Assembly: GCF_011326735.1 (NCBI RefSeq)
Contig: NZ_JAANCN010000009.1
Coordinates: forward strand, 1 to 64,000
Source: Phycicoccus endophyticus
GTDB lineage: Bacteria; Actinomycetota; Actinomycetes; Actinomycetales; Dermatophilaceae
DNA length: 64,000 nt
Reading direction: 5' to 3'
Under the pieces are notes generated by a model that saw only the letters and a program-made list of their open reading frames with translations, ran no database searches and was not told the origin of the DNA. Of the stretch, positions 43,474 to 54,258 are shown piece after piece; positions within the stretch are counted from its first letter, which is position 1; the number at the start of each line of letters is the position of its first letter. The translations under genes and the position numbers were made by a program.

Positions 43474-46341
43474 TTAGGTGGCGCGGCGGGTGACCCGGGG
43501 GGCGCGGCGGATGCCGGCGGCGGCGAGCAGCGCGGCGAGGACCGGCACGAGCACGCCCACGGTGGCCAGCTCGGCCCACGGGATGGCGAGGATGGTCCCG
43601 GTCTCGGTCTCCGTGAAGGTCAGCGGGTCCCAGCTGGAGGCCGTGAGGGGCCGGGCGATGGCGATCCCGGGCACGAGCCCCACGCCGACCCCGAGGACGC
43701 ACCCCGCCGCGGCGAGGACGAAGGCCTGGGCGCCCGCCATGACCCGCCGGGTGCCGCGCGTCGCACCGAGGGCGGCGAGGGTCGCCTGGTCGGTCTGCTG
43801 CTCGGCGACGGTCAGCGCCGTGGAGGTCAGGACGACGACGAGGATGAGCAGGCCGAACACCGCGAGCAGGATGGCCACGGCGAGCCGGTCCCCGCGCTGG
43901 AAGCCGTCCTCGCGCTGCACGCTCACCTCGTCGCCGAGGACCTCCTGGAGCCGCTCGACGACGTCGTCGGGCACCGAGGCTCCCGGCTCCCGGACCGTCC
44001 AGGACTCCACCCGGGTCGGCCAGCCCTCCGTGGCGGTGGTGCCGGAGGCGAACGCGAGGCTCGCACCGAGCAGCCGGCCGCTGTTCTCCCTGGTCAGCGG
44101 CAGGTGCACGACCGGCAGCGTCGTGTCCGAGGTGACCCGCACGCGCGGGTCGGCCGGTCCGTCACCGTCTGGGTCGACCCGGTAGGTCCCCTGCGCGACG
44201 CGGACGCTCCCGCCGGTCCCGCCGAGCAGCACGGCGGCACCCTCGCGCACCTTCTCGGCGTCGCTTCCGGACAGCTCCGCCCGCCGGATCAGCTCCTCGG
44301 CGGACAGGGCGAGGACGGTGTTCGAGGTGTTGCCCTGGGACCCGGCGACGCTGCACTCCACCGCTCGGGTGCTGTCGGTGACCCAGCCGAGGGTGTCCTC
44401 GACGTCGCAACCGGGCGGGACGACACTGACGAAGTGCGCCCGGTAGGGCGTGGTCGGCATGTCCATCGCGTACATCTGGGGGTCCCCGGCGAACACCTCG
44501 TTGGGCGTGACGACGGTCGACGGCGCGGCGGCCTCGAGGGCGGCGGTGTCCAGCGGCTGTGCGGCCCGGATGACGACCTCGCCGGGGACGGTGGTGGGCA
44601 GGTACTCCTGGCGGCGCTGCTCGGTGTCGCTCTCCAGCCCGGTGAGGCCGAAGGTCAGACCCGCGACGACCGCGAGCACCGCCGCGACCGAGGGGGCGCT
44701 GCGCGCCCGGTGCCGGGCGAGGTCGCGCGCGGCCATCCGCAGTGCGGTCGGCAAGCGGCTCCCGAGCCTGCCGACGCCCGCAAGGACCACGGGCACGAGC
44801 AGCAGCGACCCGACGATGAGGACCACCGCCCCGACGACCACGGGCATCTCGGCGTTGTCGCGCAGGACCTGGGGGAGGTGGCGGTTCACGTCGAGGACCC
44901 CGGTGCCGCCGAGGGTGAGGACCGCGCCCGCGGCGACGAGCAGCAGCCCGGCGCCGAGGACGAGCAGGCTCGGGCGCGGCGAGACGCTCTGGCCGCGCAT
45001 GACCCCGACGATGTCGAGGCGTCCGAGACGTCGCGCGGGGATGAGGGCCGCGACGAACGTCGACCCGGTGGCACACAGGGCCACCGCGGCGAGGATGCCG
45101 TAGCGCACGTCGAAGGGCCCACCGAAGGGCGGGTACTCGGCATCCGCGGTGACGCGCGTGACGACCCACGCGGCGAGCACCCCGAGGGCCACGCCGGTGA
45201 CGGCCGACGCGGCTCCGAGGACGAGGGCCTGGGCCAGCACGGTGCGGCGCAGCACGGGTGTGTGCGCCCCGTTGCTCGCGGCGAGGGCCAGGGTGCGCCG
45301 CTGCCGGGTCGCGCTCACGGCGAACGCCGGGCCGACGAGCAGGGTCGTCGAGACGAGCAGCATGACGACCGCGAGACCGACGACGAGCGCCATCTGCTGC
45401 TGCCCGGAGGAGGCGTCCTGGAGCAGCTCGGGGGGCAGGTCGGCCAGCGCCGGCGGGTTGCGCAGGACCTCTGCGGAGGTCACCCGGAAGCCGTACGCCC
45501 CCAGCTCCTCGACCTCCTCCCAGGTGACGGGGTCCTCGCCGAGGACGATCCAGCCGCCGTCGGCGTAGGCGGCCGTCGTCCCCACCGGGCCGGCCGTCAC
45601 GACGCCGGGTGTGGCCCACGTGTCGTGGGCCTCGGCGACGCCGACGATGCTCAGGGTGCGCTCGGTGCCGTCGACGGACACCTGCACGGTCCCCTGCTCG
45701 GGGAGGCCCTTGGCCAGTCCGACGGGGGTGGCGAGCGCCTCGGCCGGGGCGTTCGGGTCCGCGGGCGGCGGCGCCGGCCACCGGCCGGAGGTCAGGCGCA
45801 GCTTGTCGCCGAGGCCGCGCGCGCCGTCGAGGGCGAGGCCGTTGAGCGTGACCCGGCGCTGGTCCACGGTGAAGCGCACGCCGTACCGCTGGAGCGGGGC
45901 GACGTCGGCCCCGACCAGGCGGGCGACGGCGTCGGCGTTGGCGAAGGTGGATGCCTGCCGGTCGAAGCCGGCGATGGTCTTGGCCGTCCGGTCGGTGCCG
46001 AGGGTGCCGTCGGTGGGGTCGGGCAGCTGGCTGGTCCGGAACGGGTCGGGGCCCTCGAGGAGGGCCTGCCCGGTGCCCATCGCGGCCGGGATCTTCTCGG
46101 CCCCGCTGACCTGCGCGGTGTAGGCCAGCGTCACGACGGTCGAGAGCAGCAGCGTGGGCAGCAGGACCATGACGACGACCAGGGCGCTGCGACCGCGGTG
46201 GCGCCGTACGTCGCGGCGGGCCATCCGCAGGGCCAGGGTCCACGACGAGCGCCACTGGGCGAACCGGCCACGCTCCTCGGGCTCGTCGGTGGTCGGGCTC
46301 GCGCCGCCCGTGCCCGCCGACGAGGGGGCGAGCAGCGTCAC
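43474..46341 (-). CDS. FtsX-like ABC transporter permease
   Basis: A 955-aa MacB/FtsX-type permease. One N-terminal TM (about 52-72, LVVVMVLLPTLLLSTVVTLAY) is followed by a large outer domain, then two FtsX blocks: TM segments at about 325-450 and 480-560 and the last three at 830-940 (ending GVLVPVLAALLAAAGIRRAP). It pairs with the adjacent ATPase as a mechanotransmission or efflux system acting on substrates in the envelope. GTG 46341 overlaps the ATPase stop. It ends in the rare TAA codon. Confidence 0.88.
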   Translation of the reverse strand: MTLLAPSSAGTGGASPTTDEPEERGRFAQWRSSWTLALRMARRDVRRHRGRSALVVVMVLLPTLLLSTVVTLAYTAQVSGAEKIPAAMGTGQALLEGPDPFRTSQLPDPTDGTLGTDRTAKTIAGFDRQASTFANADAVARLVGADVAPLQRYGVRFTVDQRRVTLNGLALDGARGLGDKLRLTSGRWPAPPPADPNAPAEALATPVGLAKGLPEQGTVQVSVDGTERTLSIVGVAEAHDTWATPGVVTAGPVGTTAAYADGGWIVLGEDPVTWEEVEELGAYGFRVTSAEVLRNPPALADLPPELLQDASSGQQQMALVVGLAVVMLLVSTTLLVGPAFAVSATRQRRTLALAASNGAHTPVLRRTVLAQALVLGAASAVTGVALGVLAAWVVTRVTADAEYPPFGGPFDVRYGILAAVALCATGSTFVAALIPARRLGRLDIVGVMRGQSVSPRPSLLVLGAGLLLVAAGAVLTLGGTGVLDVNRHLPQVLRDNAEMPVVVGAVVLIVGSLLLVPVVLAGVGRLGSRLPTALRMAARDLARHRARSAPSVAAVLAVVAGLTFGLTGLESDTEQRRQEYLPTTVPGEVVIRAAQPLDTAALEAAAPSTVVTPNEVFAGDPQMYAMDMPTTPYRAHFVSVVPPGCDVEDTLGWVTDSTRAVECSVAGSQGNTSNTVLALSAEELIRRAELSGSDAEKVREGAAVLLGGTGGSVRVAQGTYRVDPDGDGPADPRVRVTSDTTLPVVHLPLTRENSGRLLGASLAFASGTTATEGWPTRVESWTVREPGASVPDDVVERLQEVLGDEVSVQREDGFQRGDRLAVAILLAVFGLLILVVVLTSTALTVAEQQTDQATLAALGATRGTRRVMAGAQAFVLAAAGCVLGVGVGLVPGIAIARPLTASSWDPLTFTETETGTILAIPWAELATVGVLVPVLAALLAAAGIRRAPRVTRRAT

Positions 46342-47066
46342 CGGGGCCCGCCGGAGACGAGGAGGTCCTCGGCGGTGCCGGCCTCCCCGGTGGAGTCGAC
46401 CACCCGGCCGTCGCGCAGGAAGACGACCCGGTCGGCCCAGGCGGCGTGCCGGGCCTCGTGGGTGACGAGCAGCCCGGCGACCCCCTCGTCGCAGCGTTCG
46501 CGCAGCACGCGCAGCACCTCCTCGCCCGTGTGGCTGTCCAGGGCGCCGGTCGGCTCGTCGGCGAGGACGAAGCGGCGGCTGCCGACGAGCGCCCGGGCGA
46601 TGGCGACCCGCTGCTGCTGGCCCCCGGACATCTGGTCGGGGTAGCGGTCGGACAGGCTCATCAGGTCCATGAGGTCGAGGGTGTGGCGGGCGCTGCGCCG
46701 GGCCTGGCGGGCCCGCATGCCGTCGAGCTCGAGGGGGAGCGCGACGTTCTCGGCGGCGGTCAGGCTGGGGATGAGGTTGTAGTCCTGGAAGACGAACCCC
46801 ATCCGCCGCCGGCGCAGCTTGGCCAGGTCGCGCGGGGTGAGCGCACCGAGGGTCTGCTCACCGATCCGCACCGTGCCCGAGGTCGGCGCGTCGAGCCCGC
46901 CGGCGACGTTGAGCAACGTCGACTTCCCCGACCCGCTCGGGCCCATGACGGCGACGAGCTCGCCGGCGTGGATCTCGAGCGAGACGTGGTCCAGGGCGAC
47001 CACCCGCGTCTCGTCGTGCCCGTGGACTCGGGTGACGTCGTCGAGGACGACATGTGGGCTGCTCAT
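46338..47066 (-). CDS. ABC transporter ATP-binding protein (MacB/LolD type)
   Basis: A 242-aa ATPase. Walker A is MGPSGSGKST, the signature MSGGQQQR, Walker B FVLADEPTGALD, and the switch His is in LVTHEARHA. LolD/MacB-like features include the GLDAPTSG and FVFQDYNLIPSLTAAEN segments. It energises the FtsX-type permease encoded next. The ATG at 47066 overlaps the PadR stop, and GGGAGGGG precedes it. The three genes form one operon controlled by PadR. Confidence 0.93.
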   Translation of the reverse strand: MSSPHVVLDDVTRVHGHDETRVVALDHVSLEIHAGELVAVMGPSGSGKSTLLNVAGGLDAPTSGTVRIGEQTLGALTPRDLAKLRRRRMGFVFQDYNLIPSLTAAENVALPLELDGMRARQARRSARHTLDLMDLMSLSDRYPDQMSGGQQQRVAIARALVGSRRFVLADEPTGALDSHTGEEVLRVLRERCDEGVAGLLVTHEARHAAWADRVVFLRDGRVVDSTGEAGTAEDLLVSGGPR

Positions 47067-47707
47067 CGGATCTTCCCCTCCCAGTGGACCGGTCGTTCGC
47101 CGGTGGTGTGCTCGCTCGTGGCGGGCTCGGGCCCGCGTGCCGGCCGGGGGGTGCGCGCCTGGCGGGCCAGGACGGACTCGACGTGGTCCAGCCAGCGGAC
47201 CTCGGCCTCGGCGGCGAAGACGAGGTTCTCCAGGACGAGCAGCCACGCGAGCCCGTGCTCGGCGTCGCGGGCGCCCTCGACCCGCCCCTCCACCGCGTCG
47301 AGGGCGTCCCGCTTGAGCCGGGTGAGGTCGCGCAGGTGCCGCAGGGCGGCCGTGCGCTGGCCCTGCACCACGCCGTGCACGTCGACCCCGGGAGCCGTCA
47401 CCGCGAGCGCGAGCTTGATCGTCAGCTCGTCGCGGGGCGTGCTCGTGCGGTCGACCGGGGTGACCCACCACTGCGCCAGCTCGCCGCGGCCGGCGTCGGT
47501 GAGCCGGTAGGCGATCCGTCCCTCGGCGTCGGCCTGCCCGGACTGGGCGACGAGCCCGTCGCGCACCAGCCGCTCGAGCGTCGTGTAGACCTGCCCGACG
47601 TTCAGCGGCCAGGTGCCGCCGGTGCGCTCCTCGAACGCGGCGCGCAGCCGCGCCCCGTAGGACTCGCCCTCGGCGAGCAGGGCCATCAGGCCGAGCCGGA
47701 CCGACAT
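47063..47707 (-). CDS. PadR family transcriptional regulator
   Basis: A 214-aa regulator: an N-terminal winged HTH (residues about 5-85, GLMALLAEGESYGARLRAAF ... VYTTLERLVRDGLV) and a C-terminal Vir_act_alpha_C domain of PadR-s1 proteins. It is the first gene of a PadR - ABC ATPase - FtsX permease operon, a common design in which PadR senses the exported compound. The C-terminal 30 residues are Arg/Pro-rich. Two ATAC-N3-GTAT dyads upstream are its likely operators. Confidence 0.9.
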   Translation of the reverse strand: MSVRLGLMALLAEGESYGARLRAAFEERTGGTWPLNVGQVYTTLERLVRDGLVAQSGQADAEGRIAYRLTDAGRGELAQWWVTPVDRTSTPRDELTIKLALAVTAPGVDVHGVVQGQRTAALRHLRDLTRLKRDALDAVEGRVEGARDAEHGLAWLLVLENLVFAAEAEVRWLDHVESVLARQARTPRPARGPEPATSEHTTGERPVHWEGKIR

Positions 47708-47725
47708 GCTCGCCACCTCCGCCGC

Positions 47726-47772
47726 TGTATACCCAGTATGTCGTACGTGCGAGGGCATGTATACCGAGTATC
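47726..47772 (-). promoter_or_regulatory. Two PadR operators (TGTATAC-N2-AGTAT)
   Basis: Direct copies TGTATACCCAGTATG (47726-47740) and TGTATACCGAGTATC (47758-47772), 32 bp apart, each contain the dyad ATAC-N3-GTAT. They are AT-rich islands 20-65 bp before the PadR start and also lie upstream of the divergent acyl-CoA ligase. Confidence 0.65.
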
Positions 47773-47878
47773 TGAGAGCGGGTCAAGGCGAACGGCTGGC
47801 GAGGCCGGAGGGCGCGGTGAAGACTGCCCTGAGCACCCCCGACGCTCGCAGAGCACCCCCGAGGAACAAGGAGCACCG

Positions 47879-49403
<1,525 letters not shown>

Positions 49404-49411
<8 letters not shown>

Positions 49412-49763
49412 GCAGCCACGCCCCGAGGGCGAGCACGGCGGGCACGGCCTGGACCCACAGGATGCGCCGGCTCACGGTCACCGCGCCGTAGGCACCGGCG
49501 ACGACGACGCACGCGAGCGTGAAGACGGAGAACGCGAAGCGGTGGTCGGCCGGGCCGAGCAGGCCGAGGACCAGCCCCGCGACAAGGAAGCCGTTGTACA
49601 GGCCCTGGTTGGCGGCGAGTACCGCGGTGCTCGCCGCCTCCTCGGGCGTGGTCCCGAACGTCTCCCGGCCGCGTGGGGTCTCCCAGAGGACCATCTCGAG
49701 CACGACGATGTAGACGTGGACCAGGGCCACGGCGGCGGTGAGGACGACGGCGACGGTGTGCAC
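49404..49763 (-). CDS. DUF1304 family small membrane protein
   Basis: A 119-aa protein with four TM helices. The first helix carries [22 protein letters not shown], a strong match to DUF1304, and [14 protein letters not shown] follows. The GTG start at 49763 gives the usual length. It overlaps the acyl-CoA ligase by 8 bp tail to tail. The function is unknown. Confidence 0.88.
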
Positions 49764-49844
49764 GGCAGTTGTCTACCGCACCGCTACCCCCGCGGCCAGC
49801 GGGGCCGCCGGCCCGCGCAAGCCGCCGGGCGTGAGCTCGGTGCG

Positions 49845-50825
49845 TCAGCCCACGGTGAGGAGGATCTTGCCGACGTGGCCGCTCTCCTCCATCTCGCGGT
49901 GGGCCTCGGCCACCGCCGCGAGCGGGTACCGGGAGTGCACGACCGGCCGCACGACGCCGTCCTCGACCAGGGGCCACACGTGCTCGCGCACCGCTGCGAC
50001 GATCGTGGCCTTCTCGTCCGCCGGGCGTGCCCGCAGGGAGGTGGCGACAACGGCGGCGCGCTTGGCGAGCAGCGCGCCGAGGTCGAGCTCGCCCCTGCGC
50101 CCGCCCTGGAGGCCGATGACGACGAGCCGCCCGTTCGGCGCGAGCACCTCGACGTTGCGGGCGAGGTACGCGGCGCCCATGTTGTCGAGGACGACGTCCG
50201 CCCCGGCCCCGCCGGTGGCCTCCCGGACGCGCTCGACGAAGTCCTCCTCGCGGTAGTTGACGAGCACCCGTGCGCCGAGGGACCGGCACGCCTCGAGCTT
50301 CTCGGCCGACCCGGCGGTCACGGCGACCGTGGCGCCGAGCGCGGACGCGAGCTGGGTGGCCATCGTCCCGATACCCGAGGAGCCGCCGTGGACGAGGAGG
50401 ACCTCACCGCGCTGGAGGTTGGCCGTGAGGAAGACGTTCGACCACACCGTGCACACGACCTCGGGCAGCGCCGCGGCCTCGACGAGCGGCACCCCGCGCG
50501 GCACGGGGAGCAGCTGGCCGGCGGGCACGACGACGTCCTCGGCGTACCCGCCGCCGGCGAGCAGCGCGCAGACCTCGTCGCCGACGGACCAGCCCTCGAC
50601 CCCCTCGCCCAGGGCGGCGACGGTGCCGCTCACCTCGAGCCCGGGGACCTCGGACTCCCCGGGCGGGGGCGGGTAGTGGCCCATCCGCTGCATGACGTCG
50701 GCGCGGTTGACCCCCGCCGCGGCGACCCGCACGAGGACCTCGCCCGCGCGTGGCTGCGGGGTCGCGACGTCGGACAGGACGAGGGCGTCGGGCCCTCCGG
50801 GCTCGGGGATCGTGACGGCCTTCAT
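49845..50825 (-). CDS. NAD(P)H:quinone oxidoreductase, zinc-independent MDR family
   Basis: A 326-aa medium-chain reductase of the quinone oxidoreductase type. The NADPH site is LLVHGGSSGIGTMATQLA (near residues 143-160), and the N-terminal GroES-like domain has AAGVNRADVMQRMGHYPPPPG, the PIG3/QOR signature without zinc ligands. It reduces quinones or enals with NADPH. The ATG at 50825 sits 9 bp after the MobA-like gene's stop, so the two may be co-transcribed. Confidence 0.9.
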   Translation of the reverse strand: MKAVTIPEPGGPDALVLSDVATPQPRAGEVLVRVAAAGVNRADVMQRMGHYPPPPGESEVPGLEVSGTVAALGEGVEGWSVGDEVCALLAGGGYAEDVVVPAGQLLPVPRGVPLVEAAALPEVVCTVWSNVFLTANLQRGEVLLVHGGSSGIGTMATQLASALGATVAVTAGSAEKLEACRSLGARVLVNYREEDFVERVREATGGAGADVVLDNMGAAYLARNVEVLAPNGRLVVIGLQGGRRGELDLGALLAKRAAVVATSLRARPADEKATIVAAVREHVWPLVEDGVVRPVVHSRYPLAAVAEAHREMEESGHVGKILLTVG

Positions 50826-50834
50826 GCCTCGAGG

Positions 50835-51401
50835 CTAGGCCTCCCGCTCGACGGCGGCGAGGTCGGCGGGGGTGTCGACGTCGTGCGCGGCCGGGCCGGG
50901 GACGACGACCTCGAGGTGTGGGATCTCCAGGAGCGAGCGCGCCGGCACCCCGGCGCTCGGCAGGGCGGCCCGTGCCGCCAGCGCGGGTGTCCGGTAGGCG
51001 GCGAGCAGGGGGTTGGGGATGCCGTCGTCGTCGACCCCGACGGCGGCCCCGACGTCGGCCGCGGCCGCCGCGAGCGCCTCGACGAGGCCGACCAGCGCCG
51101 GCGCCGCGTCCGGCATGTCCCCGGCCACGACGGCGGCGACGGGCGTGCGCACCAGCGCGGCCCCGGCGAGCAGGGCAGCGAGCGGTCCGGTGCCGGGCGG
51201 CTCCTCCCGGGTCCAGGTCACCGCGCGTCCGGCCGGGCGGGGCTCGCCCACCCCGACGAGCGGCCAGGCCGGGGGCAGGGTGTCCAGGAGGTGGGCCAGC
51301 ACCGTCGTCCCCCGCAGCGGGGCGCCCAGCTTGTCCGCGCCGAACCGGCGTGCCCGGCCCCCCGCGAGGACGACCGCGGTGACGGCGGGCGCATCGTCCA
51401 T
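50835..51401 (-). CDS. MobA-like molybdenum cofactor guanylyltransferase
   Basis: A 188-aa NTP transferase. The nucleotide motif LAGGRARRFGADK (about 12-24) and the GDMPDAAP metal motif are clear. MobA attaches GMP to molybdopterin; MocA-type relatives use CTP. At 188 aa it is a normal length. No other molybdenum cofactor gene is near, so substrate assignment stays at family level. Start at ATG 51401; it shares a promoter region with the divergent MerR gene. Confidence 0.82.
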   Translation of the reverse strand: MDDAPAVTAVVLAGGRARRFGADKLGAPLRGTTVLAHLLDTLPPAWPLVGVGEPRPAGRAVTWTREEPPGTGPLAALLAGAALVRTPVAAVVAGDMPDAAPALVGLVEALAAAAADVGAAVGVDDDGIPNPLLAAYRTPALAARAALPSAGVPARSLLEIPHLEVVVPGPAAHDVDTPADLAAVEREA

Positions 51402-51426
51402 GGCCCGAGACTAGTCCCGGCACCGG

Positions 51427-51457
51427 TTGACCTGGAGTGCACTCCAGGGTCGAGGAT
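51427..51457 (+). promoter_or_regulatory. MerR-type promoter of the merR gene
   Basis: TTGACC (51427-51432) and GAGGAT (51452-51457) are 19 bp apart, the long spacing typical of MerR-activated promoters. An 18-bp perfect palindrome CCTGGAGTGCACTCCAGG (51431-51448) fills the spacer. Confidence 0.7.
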
Positions 51458-51463
51458 GGGGCG

Positions 51464-51883
51464 ATGACCCGTCCCCGTGCCGCGCCGGCCGGCGTCCCGA
51501 TCGCCGAGGCCGCCGCCCGCACCGGGCTGAGCATCGACGCCCTGCGCTACTACGAGCGCGACGGACTGCTGCTGCGACCGGTGCCCCGCTCGGCGACCGG
51601 CCACCGCCGGTACTCCGCCGCGGACCTGCGATGGGTGGAGCTGCTCACCCGGCTGCGGGCCACCGGCATGCCGATCCGCGACATGCGCAGGTATGCAGCC
51701 CTCGTGCGCGCGGGCGCGGGCAACGAGGCCGAGCGGCTCGAGCTGATGCGCGCCCACCGGCGGCTGGTCCTCGACCGGCTCGCCGAGGTCACCGAGCACC
51801 TCGGGGCCATCGAGCACAAGATCGGGGTCTACGAGGACGCCCTCGCCGAGGCCGCGGAGGCCCGGCGCGCTGCCTCCGCTTGA
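51464..51883 (+). CDS. MerR family transcriptional regulator
   Basis: A 139-aa regulator. The N-terminal HTH reads [23 protein letters not shown], then the coiled dimerisation helix at about 80-125. No conserved metal-binding cysteines follow, so it belongs to the AdhR/small-molecule or electrophile-sensing group. The ATG at 51464 lies just after a palindromic promoter; an identical type of promoter precedes the downstream aldo-keto reductase. Autoregulated activator is likely. Confidence 0.9.
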   Translation: MTRPRAAPAGVPIAEAAARTGLSIDALRYYERDGLLLRPVPRSATGHRRYSAADLRWVELLTRLRATGMPIRDMRRYAALVRAGAGNEAERLELMRAHRRLVLDRLAEVTEHLGAIEHKIGVYEDALAEAAEARRAASA

Positions 51884-51910
51884 CCTGGAGCGCGCTCCAG
51901 GGCGTTGGCT
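51880..51910 (+). promoter_or_regulatory. MerR-type promoter of the aldo-keto reductase gene
   Basis: TTGACC (51880-51885, overlapping the merR stop) and TTGGCT (51905-51910) are 19 bp apart and enclose CCTGGAGCGCGCTCCAGG (51884-51901). It matches the merR promoter at 15 of 18 or more palindrome positions, so one regulator probably controls both. Confidence 0.7.
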
Positions 51911-51917
51911 GGGTGCC

Positions 51918-52913
<996 letters not shown>

Positions 52914-52916
52914 GCC

Positions 52917-53675
52917 TCAGCGGCGGCCGAGGCGCGCGGCGAGCGCCTCGGCCGTGTGCCGTACCTGCACGACGAGCGTGTCCCGCAGGGTCGCGTCGAC
53001 CTCGTCCTCGGGGTAGGTGACGGCCACCGCCGCGACCGGGTAGTCGTTGGCGTCGAGCACGGCCACGGCGACCGACCCGAGCCCCGGCGTCACCAGGCCG
53101 TCCTCGACGGCGTACCCGCGTTGTCGCGCCCGCTGCAGCCACGAGCGCAGCTCGGTGGTCGAGGAGGGGCCGCGCCCGTCGCGCCGTACGAGCGCGTCCC
53201 GGTCCGGCAGGAGGGCTCGCACCTGGCGCGCCGGCAGGGCGGCGAGCATCGCCAGCCCGGTCGCCGTCAGGGGGGCCGGCAGGCGGACCCCGACGTCGGT
53301 CACGAGCAGGGGCCGGCCGGGAGCGCGCTGCTCGACGACGTAGAGCACGTCGGCGCCGTGCAGCACCGCGAGGTGCGCGTTGTGGCCGGTGACGTCGACG
53401 AGCCGGTCCATCGGCCCGCGGGCCAGCCGCTCCAGCGGCGCCTGGCGCTGGTAGGCCGACCCGAGCTCGTAGGCCGCGAGGCCGAGGCCGTAGCGCCGCT
53501 GCTCGGGCAGGTGGCGCACGTAGCCCCGGCCGGCGAGCACGCCGAGCAGGTGGTAGACGCTCGAGCGGGGCAGCCCGAGGTCACGGGCGATGGCCGCCGC
53601 CGGCACCGGCTCGCCCCGGCGGGCGATGAGGCCGAGGACGTCGAGGGCGTGCCCGGCCGCGGGGGCGTTGGCCAT
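52917..53675 (-). CDS. IclR family regulator, probable hut regulator
   Basis: A 252-aa regulator with an N-terminal winged HTH (about residues 6-60, AIARDLGLPRSSVYHLLGVL) and a C-terminal IclR ligand-binding domain (about 75-245). The ATG at 53675 has a palindrome GTCTCGCACCCGAGAC 7 bp upstream, over a predicted -10. The same palindrome lies before hutH, hutU and the allantoate-amidohydrolase-like gene, so I propose it is the autoregulated regulator of histidine degradation; the ligand might be urocanate or a later intermediate. The assignment is inferred from shared operators only. It converges with the aldo-keto reductase. Confidence 0.85.
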   Translation of the reverse strand: MANAPAAGHALDVLGLIARRGEPVPAAAIARDLGLPRSSVYHLLGVLAGRGYVRHLPEQRRYGLGLAAYELGSAYQRQAPLERLARGPMDRLVDVTGHNAHLAVLHGADVLYVVEQRAPGRPLLVTDVGVRLPAPLTATGLAMLAALPARQVRALLPDRDALVRRDGRGPSSTTELRSWLQRARQRGYAVEDGLVTPGLGSVAVAVLDANDYPVAAVAVTYPEDEVDATLRDTLVVQVRHTAEALAARLGRR

Positions 53676-53682
53676 GGCCCAA

Positions 53683-53698
53683 GTCTCGCACCCGAGAC
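53683..53698. promoter_or_regulatory. Hut-type palindrome at the iclR promoter
   Basis: GTCTCG-CACC-CGAGAC, a perfect 6-4-6 inverted repeat. Its right part on the minus strand forms the predicted -10 GAGACT (53687-53682), 6 nt before the start codon, so binding would block its own promoter. Confidence 0.75.
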
Positions 53699-53718
53699 GA
53701 CGCGCGCGGCCGCCCTGC

Positions 53719-54174
53719 TCAGGGCTCGCCCGCGCGCTCGAGGCGCTCGAGGATGCGCCGCAGCGCGGCCCGGTCGCGCTCGGGGAGCCGGGCGAAGTAC
53801 CCGTCGGCCTCGGCCCGGCGAGCGGCGTCGACCCGGGTGAGCAGGGCCTGCCCCTCCTCGGTGAGCCCGACGACCTGGGCCCGGCGGTCGGTCGGGTCGG
53901 GCGAGCGCGCGACGAGCCCGCGCTCCTCGAGCGCGTCGACGACGTCGGTGACGGACCGCGGGGCGACCCGGAGGTGCTGGGCGAGCTCGCCGAGCCGCAT
54001 CGTCCCGTGGTGGCCGACGACCCGCAGCGCGCGGGCCTGGTGCGGCGCCAGCTCGTACGGCTCGTAGGCCGCGGTGCCGCGCCGGCGCAGGGTGCGGGCG
54101 ACCCGCATCACGAGGTCGCCGAGGTCGAGCTCGGCGGCCGGGACGTCGTCGTGAGGGGGGCGGGCGTGGCGCAC
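53719..54174 (-). CDS. MarR family transcriptional regulator
   Basis: A 151-aa winged-helix regulator. The HTH is LGELAQHLRVAPRSVTDVVDAL and the wing DPTDRRAQVVGLTEEG. I used GTG 54174 because TAGCAT (54187-54182) lies 7 nt upstream as a leaderless -10; an ATG at 54213 would add 13 residues. It is divergent from the ABC exporter, and a near-perfect palindrome between them (54216-54228) sits within the exporter's promoter. It probably represses that exporter. Confidence 0.87.
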   Translation of the reverse strand: MRHARPPHDDVPAAELDLGDLVMRVARTLRRRGTAAYEPYELAPHQARALRVVGHHGTMRLGELAQHLRVAPRSVTDVVDALEERGLVARSPDPTDRRAQVVGLTEEGQALLTRVDAARRAEADGYFARLPERDRAALRRILERLERAGEP

Positions 54175-54204
54175 GCGGGGAATGCTACCCCGGGGATGGT
54201 GTGT

Positions 54205-54233
54205 TTGACTCATTGTGAGGTAACCTCATCAAT
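54205..54233 (+). promoter_or_regulatory. ABC exporter promoter with MarR operator
   Basis: TTGACT (54205-54210) and ATCAAT (54228-54233) are 17 bp apart. The spacer carries TGAGGT-A-ACCTCA (54216-54228), flanked by ATTG and CAAT so the dyad extends over about 23 bp. MarR binding here would occlude RNA polymerase. Confidence 0.6.
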
Positions 54234-54258
54234 GAACCGACCGACAGGAGGGGTGCCC

